From NCBI GenBank assembly GCA_002501485.1, contig DLTS01000033.1, positions 1-15,717 on the forward strand: a stretch of 15,717 nucleotides of DNA. Reading direction: 5' to 3'. Below are positions 1 through 5,954 of the stretch, one piece after another (the first letter of the stretch is position 1; every line of letters begins with the position of its first letter). Source of the stretch: Acidimicrobiaceae bacterium UBA7830 (GTDB lineage: Bacteria; Actinomycetota; Acidimicrobiia; Acidimicrobiales; Ilumatobacteraceae). The notes under the pieces were generated by a model that worked only from the letters and a program-made list of their open reading frames with translations, was not told the origin of the DNA and ran no database searches. The position numbers and the translations under genes are program-made.

Positions 1-1
1 C

Positions 2-448
2 GCAGTGTTCGATCGCAGTTGGTACGGGCGCGTACTCGTTGAACGGGTGCAAGGCTATGCCTCCACCGAGCAGTGGACACGCGCCTACGACGAGATCGTG
101 CAATTTGAACGATCTCTTGTGCTTGAGGGGGTTGAAGTCATCAAGTTCTGGCTTCAGATCAGTCCTGAAGAACAACTTCGGCGCTTCAACAAACGTAAGG
201 AAGACCCGATGCGTGCGTGGAAACTTACCGAGGAAGACTGGCGGAATCGAGAGCGCGCTGACGACTACTCAGCGGCAGTTGAGGACATGTTTACGAATAC
301 CGATCACGCTTTTGCTCCGTGGACGATCATCTCTGGTGAACAGAAACGGTGGGCGCGAGTCCAATTGGTTGAGCACGTTGTTGCAAGAATGGCGAAGGCG
401 CTCGCAACATTTGAGCATCCAGACTGGGGAGAAGACGGATACGCATGA
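2..448 (+). CDS. Polyphosphate kinase 2 family protein, probably polyphosphate:AMP phosphotransferase (5' end outside window)
   Basis: This is the C-terminal 148 residues of a PPK2-family enzyme; the reading frame is open to the left edge, so the Walker A part lies outside. The visible part begins AVFDRSWYGRVLVERV, the PPK2 Walker B region. It continues into the lid region (RFNKRKEDP, then WKLTEEDWRNRERADDY) and a closing helix with the APWTII element. The family moves phosphate between polyphosphate and nucleotides in the cytoplasm. The DRSWYGRVLVERV and TEEDWRNR wording resembles polyphosphate:AMP phosphotransferases (class II or tandem-domain type) more than class I enzymes, but the class cannot be fixed without the N-terminal part. 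The stop codon overlaps the next gene as ATGA, which suggests cotranscription and coupled translation with the SDR gene. The family call is firm and the substrate call is inference. Confidence 0.88.
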   Translation, partial: AVFDRSWYGRVLVERVQGYASTEQWTRAYDEIVQFERSLVLEGVEVIKFWLQISPEEQLRRFNKRKEDPMRAWKLTEEDWRNRERADDYSAAVEDMFTNTDHAFAPWTIISGEQKRWARVQLVEHVVARMAKALATFEHPDWGEDGYA

Positions 449-1242
449 GCATTGACCTACGTAATCGCCGGGCCGTTGTGACTGGCGCCGCCAGCGGTTT
501 CGGCAAGGCAGTCACGCACGAACTTCTTCGGCACGGCGCAACCGTTGTGGCGACCGATGTCGATACCAAGGGGCTCGCTCGACTCGCAGACGAAGCCAAA
601 GCTAATGCCCTGCGCATCGAGCGACTCGATGTTGGCGATGCAACCGCTTGGTCAGCACTCATCGCAGATACTGGCCCATTTGACCTCGCCATCTTGAATG
701 CTGGAGTGGCGACCCATCACATCCGCCCCGAAGGTGCACTACCCGTGTTGGGCCTTGACACGGAGAGCTACCGCACCGTGATGTCTGCAAACATCGACGG
801 TGTTGTGTTTGGCACTCAGGCCGTTCTCGAGCACATGACCACTACCGGGTATGGTGACATCATCGTGACGGCATCAGTTGCCGGCCTCGTGCCGATTGCG
901 CCTGACCCGGTCTACGGGCTCACTAAGCATGCTGTCGTGGGGTTTGTGCGATCTCTTGCAAGCGCGCTCGATCAGCACGCTGAACCACTCGATATCCACA
1001 TCAGCGCAATTTGCCCCGGGTTTGCAGACACCGCCATTTTGCCCGACGATGCAAAGGTCAATCTGCAGGCCCTTGGTGTTGAACTTCTCACCGCAGAACG
1101 TGTCGCAGAGACGATGATGCGAGCGATCGCACAGCGCACGAATGGCGCCCAGTGGGTGGTTTGGGGAGGATATGAAGACGAACAGTACGAGTGGAACGAC
1201 ATTCGACCTCTCATACCCAGATTTGTAACAGGAGAACAATGA
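445..1242 (+). CDS. Short-chain dehydrogenase/reductase (SDR)
   Basis: This is a classical SDR of 265 residues, the usual family length. It is an NAD(P)(H)-dependent cytoplasmic oxidoreductase on an alcohol or carbonyl substrate that cannot be named from sequence. The cofactor motif TGAASGFG is at residues 13-20, NAG at 85-87, a structural Asn at 116 (SANIDG), catalytic Ser144, Tyr157 and Lys161 in YGLTK, and PG at 191-192 after the active site. Asp38 after the second strand (VATDVD) suggests NAD(H) preference, which is inference. The ATG overlaps the PPK2 stop, and the gene's own stop overlaps the P450 start, again as ATGA. All three are therefore probably one transcript. Its pairing with a P450 suggests oxidation of a hydroxylated product, but nothing shows this directly. 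Confidence 0.9.
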   Translation: MSIDLRNRRAVVTGAASGFGKAVTHELLRHGATVVATDVDTKGLARLADEAKANALRIERLDVGDATAWSALIADTGPFDLAILNAGVATHHIRPEGALPVLGLDTESYRTVMSANIDGVVFGTQAVLEHMTTTGYGDIIVTASVAGLVPIAPDPVYGLTKHAVVGFVRSLASALDQHAEPLDIHISAICPGFADTAILPDDAKVNLQALGVELLTAERVAETMMRAIAQRTNGAQWVVWGGYEDEQYEWNDIRPLIPRFVTGEQ

Positions 1243-2471
1243 CAACCGATGCTCCTCCTCCTGTCTGGGACCCTCTCCACCCAGAATTTCGCTCCGACCC
1301 ATACCCTTGGTACGAGGCACTTCGCACCGCCGACCCGGTTCATCGCATCGACGACTACTCGGTTGTTCTCACTCGGCACGACGATGTGTTGAGGACTCTC
1401 CGGGGCCCTGAATTCGCCCGAGACATCGAACAGCATGCTGCAGCCCCGATAAATGACTTGGTAATGGAGCGACGGCGCCAACGCAGCGAAGAGCGTTCAA
1501 AGTCGATCCTCAATCTGGATCCTCCCGACCACACCCGGCTTCGAAAACTCGTCACCCAGGCATTCACTCCAAAGGCGGTCGACCAGCTGCGGCACGCAAC
1601 CGAGCAGATGGTTGACGATGCGATTGACCGTGCTGCGGGGCGCGGCGGTATGGAAGTCATCGATGAGCTTGCGTTCCCGGTGCCCTTCCAAGTGATTTCT
1701 GCAATGCTCGACATGCCGACTGACCGTGCCGATGAACTGCGCGATTGGAGTCAACTCCTCACTGCCACTCTCGAACCCACCACAACGCTCGAAGACCTCG
1801 ACCGCGCCGATGTCGCCATCAACGAGCTCATTCCGTATCTCTTTGAAATCATTGAGCAACGCAGACACAACCTTGGCAACGATGTCGTTTCTGCTCTCCT
1901 CACTGCGGAGAGTGAAGGTGATCGACTCGACATGGCCGAATTGATGTCGTTTGTCGTGCTCCTCTACGTTGCCGGACATGAAACGACAGTGAACCTGATC
2001 GGCAACGGGCTCCTTGCTCTGCTTGAGCATCCCGATCAGCTCGAACTCTGGCGTAACGACCCTGCTCTCGATGCATCTGCAGTCGATGAACTGCTCAGGT
2101 TTAATGGGCCCGTTCAGAACACCGTGCGAGTGCCGCTTGAACCAGTGACATATACGGGAATTGACGGCGAACCAATCGTCGTCGATCCGGGCTCTATCGT
2201 GACAACTTGTCTCGGAGCAGCAAATCGCGATCCCGCACTGTTTGACAAGCCCAATGAGCTCCGTCTCGATCGCCCCAACGCGCAACGACACCTCGCATTG
2301 GCATCTGGAATTCACTACTGCCTTGGCGCCTCACTCGCCCGAATGGAAGCTTCTGTAGCTCTCACCCGACTCATTCGACGCTTCGATCGGATTGAGCTAG
2401 TCGGAACCCCGACGTGGAGAGACCGCTACACCATTCGCGGTGTCGACTACCTCGAAATCGAATTCAACTGA
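1239..2471 (+). CDS. Cytochrome P450 (bacterial soluble class I type)
   Basis: A 410-residue haem-thiolate monooxygenase with no signal or membrane anchor, needing separate redox partners that are not in the window. The I-helix AGHETT oxygen-activation motif is at residues 245-250, the K-helix ExxR at Glu284-Arg287 (DELLR), and the haem-binding segment ends GIHYCLGASLAR with the proximal Cys at 361. The N-terminal WDPLHPEFRSDPYPWYEALR region is typical of bacterial P450s. The residue seven before the Cys, normally Phe, is Leu354 (codon TTG). The start at 1239 is chosen because GGAGAA stands just upstream and ATGA overlaps the SDR stop; an in-frame ATG 48 nt upstream would lie inside the SDR gene. 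Its 3' end is 3 nt from a convergent gene. Substrate and CYP family are not recognisable by eye. Confidence 0.95.
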   Translation: MTTDAPPPVWDPLHPEFRSDPYPWYEALRTADPVHRIDDYSVVLTRHDDVLRTLRGPEFARDIEQHAAAPINDLVMERRRQRSEERSKSILNLDPPDHTRLRKLVTQAFTPKAVDQLRHATEQMVDDAIDRAAGRGGMEVIDELAFPVPFQVISAMLDMPTDRADELRDWSQLLTATLEPTTTLEDLDRADVAINELIPYLFEIIEQRRHNLGNDVVSALLTAESEGDRLDMAELMSFVVLLYVAGHETTVNLIGNGLLALLEHPDQLELWRNDPALDASAVDELLRFNGPVQNTVRVPLEPVTYTGIDGEPIVVDPGSIVTTCLGAANRDPALFDKPNELRLDRPNAQRHLALASGIHYCLGASLARMEASVALTRLIRRFDRIELVGTPTWRDRYTIRGVDYLEIEFN

Positions 2472-2474
2472 CCC

Positions 2475-3359
2475 CTACGGGTGCTGAAGCACGTCAATTA
2501 GGGAACTCGTGTCCCATCGACCTCCGCCACGTTGGTCGACCTGTCGATAGAACTGCTCAACGAGCGCTGTCACCGGGAGCCGAGCACCATTCCGAGAGGC
2601 CTCATCAAGGCAGATGGAGAGATCTTTCAACATCCACTCGACGGCGAAACCAAAGTCGAACTCTCCGGCTGCCATTGTTGACGCACGATTATCCATCTGC
2701 CAGCTTTGTGCCGCTCCCTGCCCAATAACATCTACAACCTCGTCGACCTCGAGACCTGCTCGCTGCGCAAACGACACCGCCTCAGAGAGACCTTGTAGCA
2801 GGCCCGCAATGCAGATTTGGTTGACCATTTTCGTAAGCTGCCCTGAACCGACAGGGCCCATTCGTCGGCACCGCTTGGAATAGGCAGCCATCGCAGATTC
2901 TGCTCGTTCGTAAACCTCGGGATCATCAGACCCACACATCACGGTCAGCGCACCATTTTCGGCTCCAGCCTGGCCACCCGAAACTGGAGCATCAACGAAG
3001 CCAACTCCTACCTCAGCGCATTGCGCAGCAAGCTCTCGAGCGAGACCCGCAGATGCGGTGGTGTGGTCGACAAGAATGCTGCCTGGAGCCATCGCTGCAA
3101 GACAGCCTGATTCGCCGAGCACGACCTCGCGAACATCGTCATCATTCCCTACGCAGATGAATACCAACTCTGCGCCTTCAGCAGCCTCGGCCGCTGTTGG
3201 GGCGGCTCGGTTGCCGTGCAACGCCACCCATGCGAGTGCTTTCGCTGCGGTGCGGTTGTACACCGTGACCGGGTGTCTATTTTTTGCGAGATATCGCGCC
3301 ATCGGAGCGCCCATAACGCCGAGCCCGCAGAATGCAACAGGAGAGGGAGAGGAACTCAT
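2475..3359 (-). CDS. 3-hydroxyisobutyrate dehydrogenase-like / beta-hydroxyacid dehydrogenase
   Basis: A 294-residue member of the beta-hydroxyacid dehydrogenase family (3-hydroxyisobutyrate dehydrogenase, tartronate semialdehyde reductase and relatives), NAD(P)-dependent and cytoplasmic. The Rossmann motif GLGVMG is at residues 12-17, with N35-R36 after the second strand (VYNRT) as in NADP-using members. The substrate motif DAPVSGG is at 123-129, and GSGQLTKMVN at 171-180 carries the catalytic Lys177. The ATG at 3359 places the Rossmann fold at the usual distance from the N-terminus. A GTG 39 nt upstream is possible but adds a cysteine-rich, non-family extension. It lies 48 nt downstream of carD on the same strand and converges on the P450. 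The exact hydroxyacid cannot be assigned; the product could serve valine breakdown, glyoxylate metabolism or succinic semialdehyde reduction. Confidence 0.9.
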   Translation of the reverse strand: MSSSPSPVAFCGLGVMGAPMARYLAKNRHPVTVYNRTAAKALAWVALHGNRAAPTAAEAAEGAELVFICVGNDDDVREVVLGESGCLAAMAPGSILVDHTTASAGLARELAAQCAEVGVGFVDAPVSGGQAGAENGALTVMCGSDDPEVYERAESAMAAYSKRCRRMGPVGSGQLTKMVNQICIAGLLQGLSEAVSFAQRAGLEVDEVVDVIGQGAAQSWQMDNRASTMAAGEFDFGFAVEWMLKDLSICLDEASRNGARLPVTALVEQFYRQVDQRGGGRWDTSSLIDVLQHP

Positions 3360-3383
3360 TCCCTGATTTTGACATGCCCAGAA

Positions 3384-3399
3384 GGTGCATGGGTGCACC
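3384..3399 (-). terminator. Hairpin after carD (possible weak terminator or attenuator)
   Basis: The minus strand reads GGTGCA-CCCA-TGCACC, a six-base stem with a four-base loop. It can extend by two G-U pairs and is followed by TTCTGG rather than a real U-run. It begins 8 nt beyond the carD stop and ends 24 nt before the dehydrogenase ATG. It may reduce read-through between the two genes, but the missing U-tract leaves termination doubtful. Confidence 0.3.
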
Positions 3400-3407
3400 C
3401 CTTTCGG

Positions 3408-3938
3408 CTATTTCTTCGCTGCAGCCTTCTTCGGTTGTTTCGCTGGCTTGAGCACACCTTTCGAGAGAGCCTCATCGAGATACTCCTCAGCGGCCTCAGC
3501 CGACACCTTCAAGGCTGGAGCGATCTCACTGATGAGGTTCACTCGGGCCCGTTCGTACATTGTGCGCTCCGCTGCTGACAGCGCCGCGTCGCGGTTGCGA
3601 GCAGCAAGGTTACGAACCACCTCAGCTACTTGGTAGACGTCGCCTGATTTCAACTTCTCTTGGTGATTCTTGAACCGGCGACTCCAGTTCGAGGGTACAC
3701 GAGGATCCGGCTTCGCAAGAACGGAGACGAGGTCTTCAAGTTCGTCAGGAGACACAGGAGGACGGACACCGACTTCATCAGCCTTTTCGACTGGCACTTT
3801 CAGCGTCATCTCATTAATGACCGTCTCGAGAATGAGGTACTCCCGCTTCTCGCCAAAGGCTTCCATTTTCTTCGTGCCCTTCACCACACACGCGCCATGC
3901 TGCGGGTAAATAACCGTTTCGCCCTTCTTGAACTTCAC
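3408..3938 (-). CDS. carD: CarD family transcriptional regulator
   Basis: A 176-residue CarD/CdnL-type protein. In mycobacteria CarD binds the RNA polymerase beta subunit and stabilises open complexes, notably at rRNA promoters. The N-terminal Tudor-like RNA polymerase-interacting domain begins MKFKKGETVIYPQHGA. The helical DNA-binding domain follows NWSRRFK, whose Trp85 corresponds to the minor-groove wedge residue of the family, and SGDVYQVAEVVRNL is strongly conserved. A Lys/Ala-rich tail (about residues 164-176) extends past the usual C-terminus. The start is GTG, supported by GAGAGGA ending 4 nt upstream and by the family-typical N-terminus. That GTG overlaps the stop of a 13-codon leader ORF. 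A tRNA-Arg gene lies 59 nt upstream on the same strand. In mycobacteria carD is followed by ispD and ispF; here a dehydrogenase follows instead. Confidence 0.95.
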   Translation of the reverse strand: MKFKKGETVIYPQHGACVVKGTKKMEAFGEKREYLILETVINEMTLKVPVEKADEVGVRPPVSPDELEDLVSVLAKPDPRVPSNWSRRFKNHQEKLKSGDVYQVAEVVRNLAARNRDAALSAAERTMYERARVNLISEIAPALKVSAEAAEEYLDEALSKGVLKPAKQPKKAAAKK

Positions 3939-3976
3939 GTTGTCCTCTCGATGGTGCTCAAACCCTCAGCGGGCAT
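3935..3976 (-). CDS. Candidate 13-codon leader ORF coupled to carD
   Basis: The minus strand has AAGGAGG (3987-3981), four bases, then ATG at 3976. The ORF encodes MPAEGLSTIERTT and stops with TGA at 3937-3935. That TGA overlaps the carD GTG as GTGA, and the carD ribosome binding site lies inside the leader ORF. The SD is the strongest seen in the window. The frame differs from carD, so this is not an N-terminal extension. The peptide resembles nothing I know and has no run of one amino acid suggesting classic attenuation. It could couple carD translation to ribosomes arriving upstream. Expression is inferred from the SD and overlap only. Confidence 0.5.
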   Translation of the reverse strand: MPAEGLSTIERTT

Positions 3977-3993
3977 TTTGCCTCCTTGAGGGT
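3962..3993 (-). promoter_or_regulatory. Hairpin enclosing the leader-ORF ribosome binding site
   Basis: On the minus strand ACCCTCA (3993-3987) pairs perfectly with TGAGGGT (3968-3962). Inside, GGCA (3982-3979) can pair with TGCC (3975-3972) around an AAA loop. The fold encloses the AAGGAGG and ATG of the leader ORF, with the SD end and the start codon's TG in the inner stem. It starts only 5 nt after the tRNA 3' end. It could act as a translational gate for the leader and carD, or as a tRNA 3' terminator; the only following T-run is three bases. Confidence 0.45.
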
Positions 3994-3997
3994 ATCG

Positions 3998-4072
3998 CGC
4001 CCCTGGCAGGATTCGAACCTGCGCGCTACGGATTAGAAAGCCGTTGCTCTATCCTGACTGAGCTACAGGGGC
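3998..4072 (-). tRNA. tRNA-Arg (anticodon UCU)
   Basis: A full cloverleaf of 75 nt. The acceptor stem GCCCCTG pairs with CAGGGGC, with discriminator G at 3998 and no encoded CCA (CGA follows). The D stem is GCTC/GAGC around AGTCAGGATA. The anticodon arm is ACGGC-TTTCTAA-TCCGT, giving anticodon TCT, which reads AGA and AGG. The variable region is AGCGC. The T arm is GCAGG-TTCGAAT-CCTGC. The innermost anticodon-stem pair (31-39) is a C-U mismatch; all other stems are fully paired. It sits between cinA and carD on the same strand. Confidence 0.96.
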
Positions 4073-4074
4073 AT

Positions 4075-4090
4075 GCGGTCACCTGACCGC
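4075..4090. repeat. 16-bp inverted repeat directly upstream of the tRNA
   Basis: GCGGTCA-CC-TGACCGC is a perfect 7-bp inverted repeat with a 2-bp centre. As RNA it could form a six-base stem with an ACCT or AGGT loop. It ends 2 nt before the tRNA 5' end and begins 31 nt after the cinA stop. No U-run follows on the minus strand, so a simple cinA terminator is not well supported. An operator or a pre-tRNA leader hairpin are alternatives. Confidence 0.45.
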
Positions 4091-4102
4091 TCTCTGAGAA
4101 TA
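4090..4102 (-). promoter_or_regulatory. Possible -10 element for tRNA-Arg (and perhaps carD)
   Basis: On the minus strand TATTCT (4102-4097) fits the actinobacterial TANNNT -10 pattern. Six to seven bases later is the first base of the GCGGTCAGGTGACCGC palindrome, which would put transcription start at about 4090 and give the precursor tRNA a hairpin leader. No good -35 is visible 17-18 bp upstream. Such short motifs occur by chance, so this is tentative. Confidence 0.3.
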
Positions 4103-4121
4103 TCGCCGAGACTGCTAAGCA

Positions 4122-5396
4122 TCATCGAATTTCAAGAAGACGCTTCCGAAGAAGGTCTAGCGCTGAAATCACCGAGAGTTGTCGCATCATCTCACGATCA
4201 CCAGGAAGCCGGACGTGAGCACTTGTCACCCGATCGGGCTCACCATCGGGTAGCGCAACGGCGGCAAAGAGCGTTCCTGGGCGCATTCCATCTTGTTCAG
4301 ATGGCCCCGCAACGCCGGTGAGCGCAAGCCCCACGTCAGCTCTGAGCACCTTTCGCGCCCCCTCAGCCATTGCGATTGCGGCTTCTTCGGTGACCACTGG
4401 CCCCTCCTCGACGCCGAGCACATCGAACTTGACCTCACTCGCATACGACACGATGGTGCCCCGAAACACCTCACTTGCTCCGACGACGCCAGTGAGCCGA
4501 CCCGATACCAGTCCTCCAGTCACCGATTCAGCAAGAGCGACGGTCCACCCTCGAGCACGCAAGAGGTCGAGCACCACTGATTCCATCGTGTCGTTGTCAG
4601 CGCCAAACACTTGATCGCCGAGCACCTTGCGAATCTTTTCTTCCCACGGAGCGAGCAAGGCTGCGGCTGCGCTTTCATCTGGAGCACGACCGGTCAATCG
4701 GACTTTGAGGCCCTCCCATCCGCTGGCAAGGAATGCCAACGTCGGGTTTCCCTCTGCGTCGAGGTCGCGAATAATGTCGTCAAGCCGCTCATTCAACCCG
4801 CTTTCGCTTTCGCCCCAGGTGCGCAGTGTGCGACTCGCAATCGTCCAATGCTCCCCCGATCGTTCCTGGAGGTCAGGCAAAATTGCTCGTTCGAACATCT
4901 CGCGCATTTCATGAGGCACGCCAGGCACTGCGTACACCACACGCTCAGTCGGCCCCGAATCGGTCTCAATCACCACGGGGCAGATAAGCCCGGGAGCAGT
5001 ACCGCGTGTCTGAGGAATGATCGTTGCGCCATCAGGCACCATTGCTTGGCGCAAATTGTTCTTGGGCATCGTTCGATTTCGCGAGGAAAACAGATGTCGA
5101 ATGACGTCAGCTACATCCTCATTAAGGTGCAACTCAACGCCCATGACCTCGGCGATTGCTTCTCGGGTGAGATCGTCATGTGTCGGCCCTAGGCCACCAC
5201 ACATGATCACAGCATCAGATTCGCTGAGCATGCGCCGAAGGTGACCGGTAATGCGACCGATGTTGTCACCAACTTTGACCTGCGAGAGCGAGTCGAAACC
5301 ATGCATTGCAAGGTTTTCCCCAAGCCACGATGAATTCGTATCAACAATCTGTCCGAGAAGTAGTTCGGTGCCGACCGCTAGAACATCACAACGCAT
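4122..5396 (-). CDS. cinA: CinA family protein (pyridine nucleotide repair; NMN deamidase domain)
   Basis: A full-length two-domain CinA of 424 residues. The N-terminal molybdopterin-binding-like (COG1058) domain has GTELLLGQIVDTNS at residues 9-22 and GGLGPTHDD at 67-75; in studied CinA proteins it hydrolyses ADP-ribose. The C-terminal domain (about residues 265-424) has AESVTGG with Ser291, Tyr318 and Lys323 (SYASEVK), and GVAGP at 361-365, matching the NMN deamidase active site that recycles NMN to the mononucleotide of nicotinic acid. Both catalytic regions look intact. The ATG at 5396 follows a G-rich CGGGGGC stretch 4 nt upstream. It is 12 nt downstream of pgsA, so is likely the last gene of the rimO-pgsA-cinA operon. 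A link with competence is historical and not implied here. Confidence 0.95.
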   Translation of the reverse strand: MRCDVLAVGTELLLGQIVDTNSSWLGENLAMHGFDSLSQVKVGDNIGRITGHLRRMLSESDAVIMCGGLGPTHDDLTREAIAEVMGVELHLNEDVADVIRHLFSSRNRTMPKNNLRQAMVPDGATIIPQTRGTAPGLICPVVIETDSGPTERVVYAVPGVPHEMREMFERAILPDLQERSGEHWTIASRTLRTWGESESGLNERLDDIIRDLDAEGNPTLAFLASGWEGLKVRLTGRAPDESAAAALLAPWEEKIRKVLGDQVFGADNDTMESVVLDLLRARGWTVALAESVTGGLVSGRLTGVVGASEVFRGTIVSYASEVKFDVLGVEEGPVVTEEAAIAMAEGARKVLRADVGLALTGVAGPSEQDGMRPGTLFAAVALPDGEPDRVTSAHVRLPGDREMMRQLSVISALDLLRKRLLEIR

Positions 5397-5408
5397 CTTT
5401 GCCCCCGT

Positions 5409-5954
5409 TCATTTGCGAGCCGCACGACTCGCCAAAAGATATAACGCTCCGCTGACCAGAGCGAGCGCCACAGCCAGCCACAACAAGCCCATCCACAACC
5501 AGCGATAGTCGGCGGCAAACCAAGGCCACAGAGCGAATCCCACCGATAACTGCTGCACGACCGTTTTGCATTTCGCAATTTTTGATGCGGGAACGCTCAC
5601 ACCTTTCGAGCTGACCAATACCCGGTAGACGCTGATCACAAGTTCACGGCCGGCGATCAGCAACACCGGTATAAGCGGGAACATGTCACGGCTCACCAGT
5701 GTGAACATCGCACCCAGCACCAACACTTTGTCAGCAAGCGGGTCGAGAAAGGCGCCCGTCGACGTGGTTCCGTGGCGACGGGCAACCCACCCGTCAATGC
5801 CATCGCTGAGGCTCAATACGAACCACAGCAAATAAGCCACCCATGCACCCCGCTGGTGGTCGGGGATAACAAGAAACATCACAGGCGAAAGCACGAGTCG
5901 TCCCGCAGTGATTGCGTTTGCCCATGTCACTAGGGCGTTTGGGTCGACTGGCAT
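5409..5954 (-). CDS. pgsA: CDP-diacylglycerol--glycerol-3-phosphate 3-phosphatidyltransferase (CDP-alcohol phosphatidyltransferase)
   Basis: An integral membrane enzyme of 181 residues that makes phosphatidylglycerol phosphate from CDP-diacylglycerol and glycerol-3-phosphate, the committed step to anionic phospholipids. The CDP-alcohol phosphotransferase signature is D51, D54-G55, A58-R59, G67, D71 and D75 (in SDGIDGWVARR and GAFLDPLADK); these aspartates bind the metal ions. The PASKIAKCKTVVQ segment (residues 122-134) matches the PASxxGKxKT element of PgsA, with Ala for Gly. Hydrophobic segments lie at about residues 20-30, 36-50, 77-88, 92-108, 136-147 and 153-176. The ATG overlaps the rimO stop by one base (TAATG). 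Actinobacteria carry several paralogues including phosphatidylinositol-phosphate synthases; the GAFLDPLADK wording and the neighbours favour PgsA, but the substrate is not proven. Confidence 0.88.
   Translation of the reverse strand: MPVDPNALVTWANAITAGRLVLSPVMFLVIPDHQRGAWVAYLLWFVLSLSDGIDGWVARRHGTTSTGAFLDPLADKVLVLGAMFTLVSRDMFPLIPVLLIAGRELVISVYRVLVSSKGVSVPASKIAKCKTVVQQLSVGFALWPWFAADYRWLWMGLLWLAVALALVSGALYLLASRAARK

Noticed and set aside
874..1481. Long minus-strand open frames opposite the SDR and P450 genes
   Set aside because: They are shadows of well-supported plus-strand genes, with no domain-like sequence.
2471..2482. ACCC-CTAC-GGGT at the convergent ends of the P450 and dehydrogenase genes, as a shared terminator
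   Set aside because: Only four base pairs and no T-run on either side; it overlaps the stop codons and may be chance.
5720..5805. PgsA signature with seven rather than eight residues between AR and G
   Set aside because: All metal-binding aspartates and following spacing are intact and small length variation here is plausible; not evidence of a broken gene.
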